64,000 bases of DNA from Bizionia myxarmorum. Lineage in GTDB: Bacteria; Bacteroidota; Bacteroidia; Flavobacteriales; Flavobacteriaceae. Both the position numbers and the translations under genes were made by a program. Shown here piece by piece: positions 53,294 through 63,185 of this stretch; positions within the stretch are counted from its first letter, which is position 1, and each line of letters opens with the position of its first letter. The DNA lies in NCBI RefSeq assembly GCF_008086205.1, contig NZ_VSKK01000003.1, positions 1 through 64,000 on the forward strand, read 5' to 3'. The notes beneath the pieces were generated by a model, which was not told the origin of the DNA, did not search any database, and saw only the letters and a program-made list of their open reading frames with translations.

Positions 53294-55519
53294 TTATAAT
53301 GAATACGTGAGACCTAAACTAAAATTTCGTCCCATATTATAAATGCCATCTTGTTTTAAGCGTGATAGGTGATTTATATATGTTTTGTCTGTTAAATTAG
53401 TTCCGGAAACTGTTATGGCTAAATCATTTTTAAACAATTTTACATTTCCTCCGAAACCAGCACTTAATAAGTTATAACCATCTGTTTTAGTTTCAAAAGC
53501 ACTTATATTTCCTTGTTTAAAAACGGACTGTAGTTTAACAAAGGCATAAGAATTTGTCACTTCCTTAATATCAAATTCCACACGAATGCTGTTACTAAAA
53601 CTATTAGCTGGAATTAACGGTAGATAATTATTAGAATCCAATTTCCCTGTTACCGTTTCAAAACTACTTTCATAGTGCAACCAATCTAAAGGATGTGGAT
53701 GAAAATGCAGTCCTATTTCGCCACCATAAAGTGCGGCATCATCTTGAATATAGTTATAAACCGGTTGATCCATTAAAAAAGTGCCATCTGGCGATAAAAA
53801 GATATAATCGTTAATGTGATTATAGAAACCATTCACAAAAAATTCAATATGTTCATTTTTAAACTCTAAAGCTAAATCCGTTTGGAAATTCTGTTCATTA
53901 TTTAAATTAATATTTCCAACTTCATATCTATTAGTTCCATGATGCACGCCGTCTGACGTTAATTCTGCTAAATTAGGTGCTCTAAAACCAGAAGCTAAAT
54001 TTAATCGAGCAGTGATATTTTGCGCTAAATCTGTTTTTAAACCAAATGCGCCGTTAAAGCTGTTAAAACTTTTATTCAAGTTATTATCTATTTGAATCCA
54101 GCGGTTGTCATATCGTGCGCCAATTTGGAAGTCCACTTTATTAAAATGAATATGTGACATGGCTAGAAACCCAAAATCATTAGTTACGGCATCTGGAACT
54201 AATTCCTCTTCCCCGTAATTAGTGTTTACTTGATTCATACCTTGAACACCAACAATAGTCTCAAATTTACCCATAACAGGTAAATGATATTTTACATCAT
54301 AATTAGCCGTTTTTAGTTTCATGTGGAGTGCGGGATGCATTTCGCCATGGTCTTCCTCTAAGTGATCATCTTCGTCGTGACCTTCGTGGTCATGATCGTG
54401 CTCATCTTCAAATTCTTTTCGGTCGTTGTATATATAACCTAAATTAAATTCTAATTTGGAATTATTAAAAAACACCGTAGAACGTGAGCTAAAAATATGA
54501 TTATTTAATTCTTGATATGGTAACAACGGCATTCTATTGGTAGATTGTTCGCCTATTTCTTCTGGAATACCCAATTTAGAATGGTTGACATTATAGCGGA
54601 AATCCGTTTTAAAATTCGTGTTTTGATAACCAACCCCGGCTTTAAAGTCTTGCTCTTTAAATCGTGTATTAGTTACGCGGTAATCGGCTGTTTTATAATC
54701 TGAATGCTCTGTAACACTTCCTCTGAATAATACTTTAAAAGCCTCACCAGAGGCTTTATAACCAGCACCCGTGTTGTAACCTTGTGTATTTGAAAAATAG
54801 GTTCCTCCAAAATCGGCGTTTTCAGCATTATCTCTAGCAAATCTTTCCGGATTAATATACAATACGCCTCCAAGCGCATCGCTACCATAAAGCAAGGATG
54901 CCGGACCTTTTATAACTTCAACACTTTCCACGCCAGCATCGCTTAAGCCTAGACCATGCTCATCACCAAATTGCTGATTTTCTAATCGGACGCCTTGCGT
55001 ATAAACTAAAACGCGATTAGAGCTTAAACCACGAATAACCGGTTTGGTAATTCCTAATCCGGTGCTTACACCTTCCACACCAGCAATATTGGATAGGCCT
55101 TCGCCTAGTGTAACGGCTCCCGAAGCTTTTAATTCTTTAATAGTTTGCCTTTCCACCTTCATAACATTCTCACTTTGAAGTTTGTGGAATGGCGTGGAAA
55201 TAATGACGGCTTCCATCTCAATAGCGGAACTTTTCAAGGTAAGTTCAATCTTTTTGGCAGTTGGAATAACGAGGTTGAAGGATTTGGTTTCGTAACCAAC
55301 AAAAGAATAAACGAGTGTATAGGTTCCTGAAGGTAAGTTGTTAATTGAAAATTGACCGTTCTCGTCGGTAGTTGTTCCTTTTTCTAATTGTGGAAAATAG
55401 ATGTTAACATAAGGTAAACCATCACCCATATCGGCATCTGTTACGACACCCTTAATACTGTTTTGACCAAAGGCAATTGAAACCACGGACAAAAACAACA
55501 GATTTAAAATTGTTTTCAT
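53294..55519 (-). CDS. TonB-dependent receptor with His/Asp-rich extracellular segment, likely metal uptake
   Basis: A signal peptide (1-19), a carboxypeptidase-like domain (20-100) and a plug with AVTLGEGLSNIAGVEGVSTG and VEVIKGPASLLYGSDALGG are followed by the barrel. Residues 371-400 are rich in His, Asp and Glu, a feature of zinc receptors such as ZnuD. A small His-rich secreted protein is encoded just upstream. I infer transition-metal uptake, zinc being most likely. Confidence 0.85.
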   Translation of the reverse strand: MKTILNLLFLSVVSIAFGQNSIKGVVTDADMGDGLPYVNIYFPQLEKGTTTDENGQFSINNLPSGTYTLVYSFVGYETKSFNLVIPTAKKIELTLKSSAIEMEAVIISTPFHKLQSENVMKVERQTIKELKASGAVTLGEGLSNIAGVEGVSTGLGITKPVIRGLSSNRVLVYTQGVRLENQQFGDEHGLGLSDAGVESVEVIKGPASLLYGSDALGGVLYINPERFARDNAENADFGGTYFSNTQGYNTGAGYKASGEAFKVLFRGSVTEHSDYKTADYRVTNTRFKEQDFKAGVGYQNTNFKTDFRYNVNHSKLGIPEEIGEQSTNRMPLLPYQELNNHIFSSRSTVFFNNSKLEFNLGYIYNDRKEFEDEHDHDHEGHDEDDHLEEDHGEMHPALHMKLKTANYDVKYHLPVMGKFETIVGVQGMNQVNTNYGEEELVPDAVTNDFGFLAMSHIHFNKVDFQIGARYDNRWIQIDNNLNKSFNSFNGAFGLKTDLAQNITARLNLASGFRAPNLAELTSDGVHHGTNRYEVGNINLNNEQNFQTDLALEFKNEHIEFFVNGFYNHINDYIFLSPDGTFLMDQPVYNYIQDDAALYGGEIGLHFHPHPLDWLHYESSFETVTGKLDSNNYLPLIPANSFSNSIRVEFDIKEVTNSYAFVKLQSVFKQGNISAFETKTDGYNLLSAGFGGNVKLFKNDLAITVSGTNLTDKTYINHLSRLKQDGIYNMGRNFSLGLTYSL

Positions 55520-55568
55520 GTTTTAAAGTATAAATAGTTATAAAGTTTTTTTTTAAATAAAACGAATA

Positions 55569-55901
55569 CTAACTATTCTCTGGGGGACCGCGAAGGGAAA
55601 AAGGCAGCTGTTGAAATGCACTTAAAAACACGTATTGAGACGTGCTGATAGCATGATTTTCTAATGTTTCTAAAACATCAAAGTTATCAGGAATAGGAAA
55701 GAAATGATTGGATAATTTAAATTTATAGAATTCACATTCCAAATCAAGCGTATGGAAGTGTGCTGTAGATTTATTAAGGCAAACTTCATGCACATGGTTT
55801 TCAAAAACATGACCCATTTTTACAGCAGCAGGAAGCAGAACAGCCAATACTAAAAGTATCGAAAATCCTTTAAAAATAATGTGTTGCTTAATTTTTTGCA
55901 T
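55569..55901 (-). CDS. Small His/Cys-containing exported protein ahead of the TonB receptor
   Basis: 110 residues with an N-terminal membrane segment (ILLVLAVLLPAAVKMGHVF). It then has HVFENHVHEVC and STAHFHTLDLEC, enough His and Cys to bind a metal. It ends PPENS. The gene lies 49 bases upstream of the receptor gene on the same strand, and its ATG overlaps the stop of the next gene upstream (TAATG). Proteins of this sort often accompany metal-type receptors in Flavobacteriaceae. Confidence 0.68.
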   Translation of the reverse strand: MQKIKQHIIFKGFSILLVLAVLLPAAVKMGHVFENHVHEVCLNKSTAHFHTLDLECEFYKFKLSNHFFPIPDNFDVLETLENHAISTSQYVFLSAFQQLPFSLRGPPENS

Positions 55902-56395
55902 TAATCTAAAAAACGTTTTAATCCGAATCGTCGGAGCATTTTCTTTTCAAACTCCCAGAAAAATTTGAATTGTCCAAATAACCATCCATACGTTACTAAA
56001 AGAATTTGATAAAATATGAGACCAATAATAATGAATAATAACCAATAGAGTAGTGGGTTTAAGTTTTCTTTAGTAATTCCAATATATTTTATAATCGGTC
56101 TACCAATTAACAGAGAGGAACTACCCGTAATAGCGAATACAATGAAAATTCGGATAATTTCCCATCTATAGGTAACTATCCATCGGGTTTCAAGCTTTTT
56201 AAATAACCACAAAATTATTTTTAAAAGTATAACAAATAAAATGCTTATATAAAGTAGAAGAAAATTTATATTTTCTGAAAAAGGGAAAAGACCAGCTAAT
56301 TTAAAACAAGAATATAAGAGTCCAATAAGTCCTAAAGCCGGAAAAAGAAGCTGCCAGTTATGTTGAATTTCCCAAGATTCTTTGAATTTTTTCAT
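55901..56395 (-). CDS. Four-helix membrane protein of unknown function
   Basis: 164 residues with about four transmembrane segments and basic ends (FEKKMLRRFGLKRFLD). The stop overlaps the ATG of the His-rich protein gene, so the two are translated together. No family recognised. Confidence 0.68.
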   Translation of the reverse strand: MKKFKESWEIQHNWQLLFPALGLIGLLYSCFKLAGLFPFSENINFLLLYISILFVILLKIILWLFKKLETRWIVTYRWEIIRIFIVFAITGSSSLLIGRPIIKYIGITKENLNPLLYWLLFIIIGLIFYQILLVTYGWLFGQFKFFWEFEKKMLRRFGLKRFLD

Positions 56396-56421
56396 GCCGC
56401 AAATTTGGGTGCAAAGATACT

Positions 56422-56850
56422 TTAAAATCTAGGATTATGCGAAGATAATTGCTGATTATACTTTTCTTGGAAAAACACGAAATAATGATAGAGTAAATAA
56501 TTAACATCAAAACCATAATCTATGTCTGGCTGATAATTTATACTTGTTTCATAAAGATTTGAATTATAAGAAGATGATAAAACCCGACTGTTCCATTCGG
56601 TTACATAGATCCTGTTTTTCCCCTCTAGAAAGGATTTGGTATAAAAAGATTTTGGTTTAGCGCGACTTGCCATCCAAAAATCAAAGCCGGTTTCAATAAT
56701 GATGATTTCATATTCTAAATCATAATTGGCAATTTTAATAGTGTCTTGAGACTTTTCGGATTTGCTTTCAGTTTTAGAAATAATTTTTTTTGAAGTACTA
56801 CAACTAACCAAAAAGAAGGTTAATAGGAGTAAGCTATATAGCGTTTTCAT
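56422..56850 (-). CDS. DUF6146 family lipoprotein
   Basis: The lipoprotein signal peptide ends LVSC (Cys 17). The mature part has YEIIIIETGFDFWMASRAKPKSFY and ends LLYHYFVFFQEKYNQQL, the pattern of DUF6146. Length 142. Function unknown. The 26-base gap to the next gene suggests co-transcription with the downstream metal-type genes. Confidence 0.75.
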   Translation of the reverse strand: MKTLYSLLLLTFFLVSCSTSKKIISKTESKSEKSQDTIKIANYDLEYEIIIIETGFDFWMASRAKPKSFYTKSFLEGKNRIYVTEWNSRVLSSSYNSNLYETSINYQPDIDYGFDVNYLLYHYFVFFQEKYNQQLSSHNPRF

Positions 56851-56914
56851 AATATGAATTTTATTAAAAATACGAAATTATCGAGCATTTTTATTACAAA
56901 TTGATGCTATTTAA

Positions 56915-56945
56915 TAAAAAAGTCAGACGGTGAAGTCTGACTTTG
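56915..56945 (-). terminator. Terminator hairpin of the DUF937 gene
   Basis: AAAGTCAGAC (56919-56928) pairs perfectly with GTCTGACTTT (56935-56944). On the minus strand a T-run follows. Confidence 0.88.
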
Positions 56946-56968
56946 ATCATTATACTATTTTATATAAT

Positions 56969-57607
56969 TTATTTCCCAAAAAGTCCGCCCAACATACCGC
57001 CAAGTCCGCCTTTCTTTTTACCACTATTTAAAACCATATTGGCTACATCATCCATGATACTTCCGTCGCCATCAGCATCTAAAATAGATTCTAAAAAGCT
57101 TTGTTCATTGTTTTTTGAATTTCCGCCTAAAAGACCACCTAATAAATCTTCAACTCCAGAAGAGCTATTTACATTTTTTTCTCGACTCTGTTTTCCAAGA
57201 AGACCCATAAGTATAGGAGCTGCAACTTTTAATATTTGTGCAACAGAATTGGCATCCATACCTGTTTTTAAACCGATTGCTTTTTCTACATTCGATTTCT
57301 TATTACCTAAAACATGGTTAAGAATCTTATCGCCTTCGTTAGTAACCGACGTATCAACACCACCAGAGAAAAGTTCCCCTAAATTATCTAAAATACTACC
57401 ATCATGTTTGCTGCTATTTAAAGCGCCCATTAAGCCTTCTGCGCCTTGAGAAGACGCCGCATTTCTTTTCATGGCTTGCATAAGTACAGGCAGTGCCATG
57501 GTTAATACATCTTGCGTTTTGCTTTCAGATTGTTTGGATTGGTCAGCAACACCACTAATAATGGTTTTGCCCATATCACTATTTAATAAGTCTAAAATAC
57601 CTGCCAT
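56969..57607 (-). CDS. DUF937 family protein
   Basis: 212 residues with two related halves around MALPVLMQAMKRN and VAAPILMGLLGKQ, each followed by a Gly-rich loop and a D-G-D-G-S-type turn. The C-terminus is Gly- and Lys-rich (GGLGGMLGG). This is DUF937, related to YidB. The gene is last in the ferredoxin/serC/serA direction of Bacteroidota. Role unknown. Confidence 0.85.
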   Translation of the reverse strand: MAGILDLLNSDMGKTIISGVADQSKQSESKTQDVLTMALPVLMQAMKRNAASSQGAEGLMGALNSSKHDGSILDNLGELFSGGVDTSVTNEGDKILNHVLGNKKSNVEKAIGLKTGMDANSVAQILKVAAPILMGLLGKQSREKNVNSSSGVEDLLGGLLGGNSKNNEQSFLESILDADGDGSIMDDVANMVLNSGKKKGGLGGMLGGLFGK

Positions 57608-57653
57608 AATTATATGTTTTTAAAAATTTGTACCGTTCAAGATACTAAAAATT

Positions 57654-58616
57654 TTATAACTTTTCTGTTTTCAATATGCTGATAATTTGTGCGGCAAGTT
57701 CTGTTCCAATTCGGTCTTGTGCTTCGTTGGTTGCGGCGCCTATATGTGGCGTTAAAGACATTCTGCCATTCATTAATACTTGAATTGCTGGCGTTGGTTC
57801 CTCTTCGAACGTGTCTAAACCAGCAAAAGATACTTTTCCAGACTCCAAAGCTTTTACTAAAGCAACTTCATCAATAACACCACCACGCGCGGCATTTATA
57901 ATACCAACACCATCCTTCATTAAATTGAATTCGGTTTCAGTAATAACGTACTCGTTTTGCATAGGCACGTGCAAAGTGATAAAATCGGCTTTCTTTAAAA
58001 TTTCATCAGTTGGTTCGGTAAGAATTTCAACGTTAATAAACTGACCGTTATAAAACTCAACTTTAATAGTGGCTTTGCCAACATACTTGTCGCTAGCAAT
58101 GACGCGCATTCCAACACCAAGTGCAATTTTAGCAACTTCACGACCAATTCGGCCAAAACCTATAATTCCAATCGTTTTTCCACGAAGTTCTACACCATTT
58201 GCATAGTTTTTCTTTAAAGATTTAAATTGTGAATCGCCATCCAAAGGCATATTTCGGTTGGAATCATATAAAAACCGAACACCTCCAAAAAGATGTGCAA
58301 AAACAAGTTCAGCAACCGAAGGAGCGGACGCAGAAGGTGTATTTATAACATGAATATTCTTTTCACGCGCATATTCCACATCAATATTATCCATACCAAC
58401 GCCACCACGACCAATAATTTTTAGAGAAGGGCAGCTATCAATTAAATCTTGACGAACCGTTGTAGCGCTTCTAACCAATAACACATCAATTTGATGCTTG
58501 TTGATGTAGTTAGCTAATTGTTCTTGTGCTACAGTTGTTGTTAAAACTTCAAATCCCGCTTGTTCCAAAGCATTTATTCCACTTTTTGAAATGCCATCGT
58601 TTGCTAATACTTTCAT
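57654..58616 (-). CDS. serA: D-3-phosphoglycerate dehydrogenase (short form)
   Basis: The NAD fold has IGIIGFGRIGREVA, the catalytic Arg is in INAARGGVIDE, and the His is in LTPHIGAAT. It is 320 residues without a C-terminal ACT domain, so serine feedback by ACT is not expected. The start is ATG at 58616 rather than the TTG at 58619. It is next to serC, giving the first two steps of serine synthesis. Confidence 0.92.
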   Translation of the reverse strand: MKVLANDGISKSGINALEQAGFEVLTTTVAQEQLANYINKHQIDVLLVRSATTVRQDLIDSCPSLKIIGRGGVGMDNIDVEYAREKNIHVINTPSASAPSVAELVFAHLFGGVRFLYDSNRNMPLDGDSQFKSLKKNYANGVELRGKTIGIIGFGRIGREVAKIALGVGMRVIASDKYVGKATIKVEFYNGQFINVEILTEPTDEILKKADFITLHVPMQNEYVITETEFNLMKDGVGIINAARGGVIDEVALVKALESGKVSFAGLDTFEEEPTPAIQVLMNGRMSLTPHIGAATNEAQDRIGTELAAQIISILKTEKL

Positions 58617-58632
58617 CAAAAAACTCGTTTTT

Positions 58633-58654
58633 CATTCCCATAAAAACAGGAATG
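58633..58654. repeat. REP-like hairpin CATTCC...GGAATG
   Basis: CATTCC (58633-58638) and GGAATG (58649-58654) flank a 10-base centre. It is like the hairpin just before ychF (61733-61752), between serA and serC. Confidence 0.45.
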
Positions 58655-58711
58655 TTTTATTTATAAAATTTGATTATTTTTTCTACTAATGACTGAACGA
58701 ATACCTTAAAT

Positions 58712-59773
58712 TTAAGCCTTACGCTCTAAATCGCTCATAATATCAACTAAAACACCAACACTATCTAAAGGTAACGCGTTATACATAGAAGCACGATACC
58801 CACCAACACTTCTATGGCCGCTTAAACCATTGATGCCTTCTTCTTTCAGCATGGTTTCAAAAGTTTCTTTTAAATTATCGTTCGTTAAATTAAAAGTAGC
58901 GTTCATTTTAGAGCGATCGTCTTTCATAGCATATCCTTTAAACAAGGGGTTTAAATCAATTTCACTATAGATTAACTGTGCTTTTTTGTTGTTTTCTTTT
59001 TCAATAGCGGCAATACCGCCTAAATTTTTAAGCCATTCCAAGTTTAACATGGATGTGTAAACCGCAAAAACTGGTGGCGTATTAAACATACTGCCGCTGC
59101 TTATTTGAACTTTATAATCCATGATAGAAGGAATTTTACGAGATACCTTACCTAAAATATCCTCCCTAACAACCACTAGAGTCGTTCCTGCTGGACCAAT
59201 ATTTTTTTGTGCACCTGCATAAATTAAATCAAATTTGGTAAAATCTAATTTACGTGAAAAAATATCACTACTCATATCACAAACCATTGGAATATCGCAA
59301 TCAGGAAACGAATTCATTTGCGTTCCATAAATGGTATTATTAGATGTGCAATGGAAATAATCGTAATCTGAAGGAATATCGTAGCTTTTTGGAATAAAGT
59401 TGAAATTGGCATCTTTAGAAGACGCTACTTCATAAATATCATCATAAATACGGGCTTCTTTTATCGCTTTATCACTCCAAGTTCCTGTATTTAAATAACC
59501 AGCGCGCTTTTCAAGTAAATTTAATGCCACCATCATAAATTGTGTGCTAGCGCCACCTTGAAGAAATAAAGCTTTATACCCTTTGCCTTCTAAACCTAAT
59601 AATTCCAAAGCTAATGCACGTCCTTTTTCCATAACATCCACAAAGGATTTACTTCTGTGCGAAATTTCGATTAGCGATAAGCCGTTATCAAAATCTAATA
59701 TAGCTTCGGATGCTTTAAGCAACACTTCTTTAGGTAAAATGCAAGGTCCTGCACTGAAATTATGTCTTTTCAT
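58712..59773 (-). CDS. serC: 3-phosphoserine aminotransferase
   Basis: It begins KRHNFSAGPCILPKEVLLKASEA and has the PLP site AGAQKNIGPAGTTLVV. It ends with GHRSVGGYRASMYNAL. The length of 353 is normal. It converts 3-phosphohydroxypyruvate to phosphoserine with glutamate. Followed by serA on the same strand. Confidence 0.96.
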   Translation of the reverse strand: MKRHNFSAGPCILPKEVLLKASEAILDFDNGLSLIEISHRSKSFVDVMEKGRALALELLGLEGKGYKALFLQGGASTQFMMVALNLLEKRAGYLNTGTWSDKAIKEARIYDDIYEVASSKDANFNFIPKSYDIPSDYDYFHCTSNNTIYGTQMNSFPDCDIPMVCDMSSDIFSRKLDFTKFDLIYAGAQKNIGPAGTTLVVVREDILGKVSRKIPSIMDYKVQISSGSMFNTPPVFAVYTSMLNLEWLKNLGGIAAIEKENNKKAQLIYSEIDLNPLFKGYAMKDDRSKMNATFNLTNDNLKETFETMLKEEGINGLSGHRSVGGYRASMYNALPLDSVGVLVDIMSDLERKA

Positions 59774-59904
59774 GAAATAATGGTTTGATGTTTACTATAG
59801 TTTCCTCAAGAATATCTGGAGAAATATGGAAATTATTTTTAATATATGATTCTTACAAAGGTGCTAAATTCTCTTAAAACAGATGTTAATTATTCAATAA
59901 CTTA

Positions 59905-60966
59905 TCAACTAATTTTTAACAAAAAAGCCAATGTATCGACGTTATCTGCATAATCCCAAAGTTGGGGATTTTGAGTTTGTCCGAAAGGAATTTCCGTATC
60001 AAATAAACCGCTGGAAACCACACATTGTATTTTGTCTGAATCGGCCGCCAATTTTTCTTTTAAAGCAGCTGCATCTTCATAATATTCATAGAACATAGTG
60101 GCAATAGGCGAGGCGTAGCTGCTATCTTCCTTGATCATTAAGAAACCATTTTCTAACATGGCAAATTCACTCATTAAATAAACAGCTTTATTATAATCGT
60201 AATTATTAGCGTATTTATTTTGATGAATTATGGGATGCCATTTGTACATAGCTTTAAAAAATTGTTCAAAATCATAGTCTTTTGGCACTAATAGCTTGGA
60301 AACATTTCGGCAGCCTAAACCATAATATCTGAAAATATCTTCAGAAAGGCCTTCTAACTCCGCTTCCGTTTCATTACCAGAAAGCACGGCTAAAGAATTT
60401 CTGTTTTTTCGTATTATAGACGGTTTATATCTGAAATAGTATTCAAAATATCGCGCTGTATTATCGCTTCCTGTAGCAATAACGGCATCAAATTTTTCCA
60501 GTTTACCAGTTGTAAATGTTATTTTACCTTTGAATTCAGGTTCGACGGTTTCCAAATATTTCCCTAAAAAAGGGAGTAATTGTTTATCATTGCTTGACTG
60601 TTTTACTACCACATCATGACCAGAAATTAACACCGATAAAAAGTCATGAAAACCAACTAATGGAATATTTCCCGCCATAATAATTGCCACCTTATTTGGT
60701 TTTATTTCCTTAAAGCTATAGTTTTCTATCCATTGGTTAATGTTTCTTTCTGTCAATGATTTAGACCATCCATCTATTGAGTAAATAAGATTCTCTTTGG
60801 TAAACCAAGCATTGTGTTCGTGGGCTAATTTTAGTTGATGTTTAAAGCCATCAAAAAACAAGTCGTTATGCAAAACAGCGCTATTTTTTTCAAAAGGTTC
60901 TACTGAAAATTGCTTGAGAAATTTCCCTAATTCAACAAACGCGTTAATTCTTTGTTGTAAATCCAT
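59905..60966 (-). CDS. Acyl-CoA reductase (LuxC family)
   Basis: The start at ATG 60966 (MDLQQRINAFVELG) is chosen; the longer frame to 61056 contains the likely promoter. The protein has NIPLVGFHDFLSVLISGH, the catalytic region GLGCRNVSKLLVP and IVATGSDNTARYF-like IATGSDNTARYF. LuxC-type enzymes reduce fatty acyl-CoA to aldehyde. In Bacteroidota this gene regularly lies between serC and a ferredoxin gene, as here. It is divergent from the ferredoxin gene. Confidence 0.85.
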   Translation of the reverse strand: MDLQQRINAFVELGKFLKQFSVEPFEKNSAVLHNDLFFDGFKHQLKLAHEHNAWFTKENLIYSIDGWSKSLTERNINQWIENYSFKEIKPNKVAIIMAGNIPLVGFHDFLSVLISGHDVVVKQSSNDKQLLPFLGKYLETVEPEFKGKITFTTGKLEKFDAVIATGSDNTARYFEYYFRYKPSIIRKNRNSLAVLSGNETEAELEGLSEDIFRYYGLGCRNVSKLLVPKDYDFEQFFKAMYKWHPIIHQNKYANNYDYNKAVYLMSEFAMLENGFLMIKEDSSYASPIATMFYEYYEDAAALKEKLAADSDKIQCVVSSGLFDTEIPFGQTQNPQLWDYADNVDTLAFLLKIS

Positions 60967-61010
60967 GTATGATTTGGTTATGAAAGGTTTTGGCTTTATT
61001 TTTGCAATTG

Positions 61011-61041
61011 CAAATTTACGTAAAGCAAACGAGCAACAAAA
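61011..61041 (-). promoter_or_regulatory. Promoter of the acyl-CoA reductase gene
   Basis: On the minus strand TAAATTTG (61011-61018) fits TAnnTTTG and TTTTG (61037-61041) lies 18 bases upstream. It supports the ATG at 60966. Confidence 0.6.
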
Positions 61042-61124
61042 GGTTTTAATTCTCATAAATTTTATGAATTTTTAGAAAACCTTTATTAAAAATAAAATCG
61101 GAAGATTAAAAAATATATAAAACA

Positions 61125-61478
61125 ATGGCAATTATAATAACAGACGAATGTATTAATTGTGGTGCCTGCGAACCAGAATGTCCTAACAATGCTATATATG
61201 AAGGGGCTGATGATTGGCGCTACAAAGATGGTACCAGTTTAAAAGGAAAAGTTGTTTTACCAAACGGTAAAGAAGTGGATGCGGAAGAAGCGCAGGAACC
61301 TATAAGTGATGAAATTTATTACATTGTTCCAGATAAATGTACCGAATGTCAAGGTTTCCATGATGAACCGCAATGCGCGGCAGTTTGCCCTGTAGACTGT
61401 TGTGTACCTGATGATGCACATGTAGAAACTGAAGAAGAATTACTAGGAAAACAACGTTTTATGCATCCTGATGCGTAA
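61125..61478 (+). CDS. 2[4Fe-4S]-type ferredoxin
   Basis: The first motif is [12 protein letters not shown] (C9, C12, C15, C19) and the second is [18 protein letters not shown], with an extended spacing typical of Alvin-type (long) ferredoxins. An acidic insertion lies between. 117 residues. It may supply electrons to the divergent acyl-CoA reductase or others. Confidence 0.93.
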   Translation: MAIIITDECINCGACEPECPNNAIYEGADDWRYKDGTSLKGKVVLPNGKEVDAEEAQEPISDEIYYIVPDKCTECQGFHDEPQCAAVCPVDCCVPDDAHVETEEELLGKQRFMHPDA

Positions 61479-61528
61479 ATTGAAGTTTATGTGAAAAATT
61501 AATATTGGGCTAGTCCTTATATTATAAG

Positions 61529-61558
61529 ACCTCAAGTGAAAGCTTGGGGTTTTTTGTT
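61529..61558 (+). terminator. Terminator hairpin after the ferredoxin gene
   Basis: ACCTCAAG (61529-61536) pairs with CTTGGGGT (61543-61550) with one G-T pair, followed by T-run. Confidence 0.8.
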
Positions 61559-61668
61559 TAAAATTCCAAAAACATCAGGTTTATAAGGCTTCAGATGGTT
61601 AACTATTATATGAGAAATTCCATTAAACATATTTTAAAATCCCTAATAAAACTAAACAAGTAATTACT

Positions 61669-61676
61669 TACCTTTG
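61669..61676 (+). promoter_or_regulatory. -7 box of the ychF promoter
   Basis: TACCTTTG followed by CGGC is a perfect TAnnTTTG. No good -33 TTTG is seen at the usual distance. Confidence 0.5.
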
Positions 61677-61732
61677 CGGCTGCTAAAAGAAAACTGAAGG
61701 CAAAAAAAATAAGTACAACATTTTAAAAATAG

Positions 61733-61752
61733 ATTCCTGCTTTCGCAGGAAT
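61733..61752. repeat. REP-like hairpin just before ychF
   Basis: ATTCCTGC (61733-61740) and GCAGGAAT (61745-61752) make a perfect 8-bp stem with a TTTC loop, ending 7 bases before the ATG. The sequence resembles the ATTCC...GGAAT repeats found dispersed in many bacteria. Confidence 0.6.
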
Positions 61753-61759
61753 GTGAGAT

Positions 61760-62854
61760 ATGAAAGCAGGCATCGTAGGATTACCAAACGTAGGAAAATC
61801 AACTTTATTCAATTGTTTATCAAATGCCAAGGCGCAAAGTGCAAACTTTCCATTTTGTACTATAGAGCCTAATATTGGTATTGTAAACGTTCCAGATCCA
61901 AGATTGGAGAAATTGGAAGAATTAGTAAAACCTGTGCGTGTACAACCAGCGACTGTTGAGATTGTTGATATTGCTGGATTGGTTAAAGGTGCGAGTAAAG
62001 GAGAAGGTCTTGGTAACCAGTTTCTTGCTAATATTCGTGAAACAGATGCTATTTTACATGTAATCCGTTGCTTTGATGATGAAAATATTATTCACGTTGA
62101 TGGCAATATAAATCCTATTCGCGACAAAGAAACCATTGATATGGAGTTGCAGTTTAAGGATTTAGAAACAGTTGATAAAAAATTAGAGAAAGTAAAGCGT
62201 GCGGCTAAAACAGGTAATAAAGAAGCCCAAAAAGAAGAAGCCGTTTTATTAAAAATAAAAGCAGGTTTAGAATCTGGAATATCGGTTCGTGCTTTGGATT
62301 TTACGGAAGATGAAGACATCGATTTTGTAAAACCAAGTCAATTTATTACAGACAAACCAGTTATGTATGTTTGTAATGTGGACGAGGGTTCAGCAACTAC
62401 TGGAAATGCTTATGTAGATTTAGTTCGTGAAGCGGTTAAAGACGAAAATGCCGAAGTATTGGTTTTAGCAGTTGGAACAGAAGCAGACATCAATGAATTG
62501 GATGATTATGAAGAACGTCAAATGTTTTTGGCAGATATTGGTTTAGATGAGCCAGGTGCTGCAAAATTGATTCGTTCAGCCTATAAGTTATTAAACCAAC
62601 AAACCTATTTTACAGCCGGTGTTAAGGAAGTTCGTGCTTGGACAGTTGATGCAGGTGCAACAGCGCCGCAAGCTGCAGGTGTTATTCATACTGATTTTGA
62701 AAAAGGCTTTATTCGTGCCGAAGTTATTGCTTACAATGATTTTGTTCAATTTGGTAGTGAAGCTAAAGTAAAAGAAGCAGGAAAGATGCGGGTAGAAGGG
62801 AAGAATTATGTCGTGAAAGATGGCGATGTCATGCATTTCTTATTCAACGTCTAA
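61760..62854 (+). CDS. ychF: Redox-regulated ATPase YchF
   Basis: G1 is [12 protein letters not shown], the switch region is [20 protein letters not shown], and a TGS domain is at the C-terminus ([21 protein letters not shown]). The base-specificity motif is replaced by CNVDEG, which fits ATP over GTP. 364 residues, typical. It binds ribosomes and takes part in stress responses. Confidence 0.96.
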   Translation: MKAGIVGLPNVGKSTLFNCLSNAKAQSANFPFCTIEPNIGIVNVPDPRLEKLEELVKPVRVQPATVEIVDIAGLVKGASKGEGLGNQFLANIRETDAILHVIRCFDDENIIHVDGNINPIRDKETIDMELQFKDLETVDKKLEKVKRAAKTGNKEAQKEEAVLLKIKAGLESGISVRALDFTEDEDIDFVKPSQFITDKPVMYVCNVDEGSATTGNAYVDLVREAVKDENAEVLVLAVGTEADINELDDYEERQMFLADIGLDEPGAAKLIRSAYKLLNQQTYFTAGVKEVRAWTVDAGATAPQAAGVIHTDFEKGFIRAEVIAYNDFVQFGSEAKVKEAGKMRVEGKNYVVKDGDVMHFLFNV

Positions 62855-63020
62855 TTTATTATTGAATTGCAAAGTGATTTTATTTTGAATGATGTGAAAT
62901 AAACTCCTGATTTTCAATTATTAGCTATTAGTTCCAAGTTTCTTTCCAGATTAAGTTTGAAAATGGGATTAATCCTTCGAAAAAAAGAATTACATTTAAC
63001 TTTAAAACTCGAAAATAATC

Positions 63021-63185
63021 ATGGGTAAAAAACTTCTAATTTTTATATTAATTGCAATTGCGGCATTTGTAGTACTGGTGTATGTATTTAAAATTGTATT
63101 CATAACCGCCTTAATTATCTCCGGAGTTATCATTATTGCTCCATTGCTATATTTTGCATTTCTCGCAGGAAAGTCTCAAGATTAA
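63021..63185 (+). CDS. Tiny membrane protein (54 residues)
   Basis: An ATG frame of 55 codons encodes MGKKLLIFILIAIAAF, then LVYVFKIVFITALIISG and IIIAPLLYFAFLAGKSQD. It has two hydrophobic segments and basic start. It follows ychF by 166 bases. Unrecognised, but the codon pattern and charge layout look real. Confidence 0.5.
   Translation: MGKKLLIFILIAIAAFVVLVYVFKIVFITALIISGVIIIAPLLYFAFLAGKSQD

Noticed and set aside
60967-61056. Longer N-terminus for the acyl-CoA reductase
   Set aside because: The extra 30 residues cover a TTTTG-N18-TAAATTTG promoter and lack similarity to the family start.
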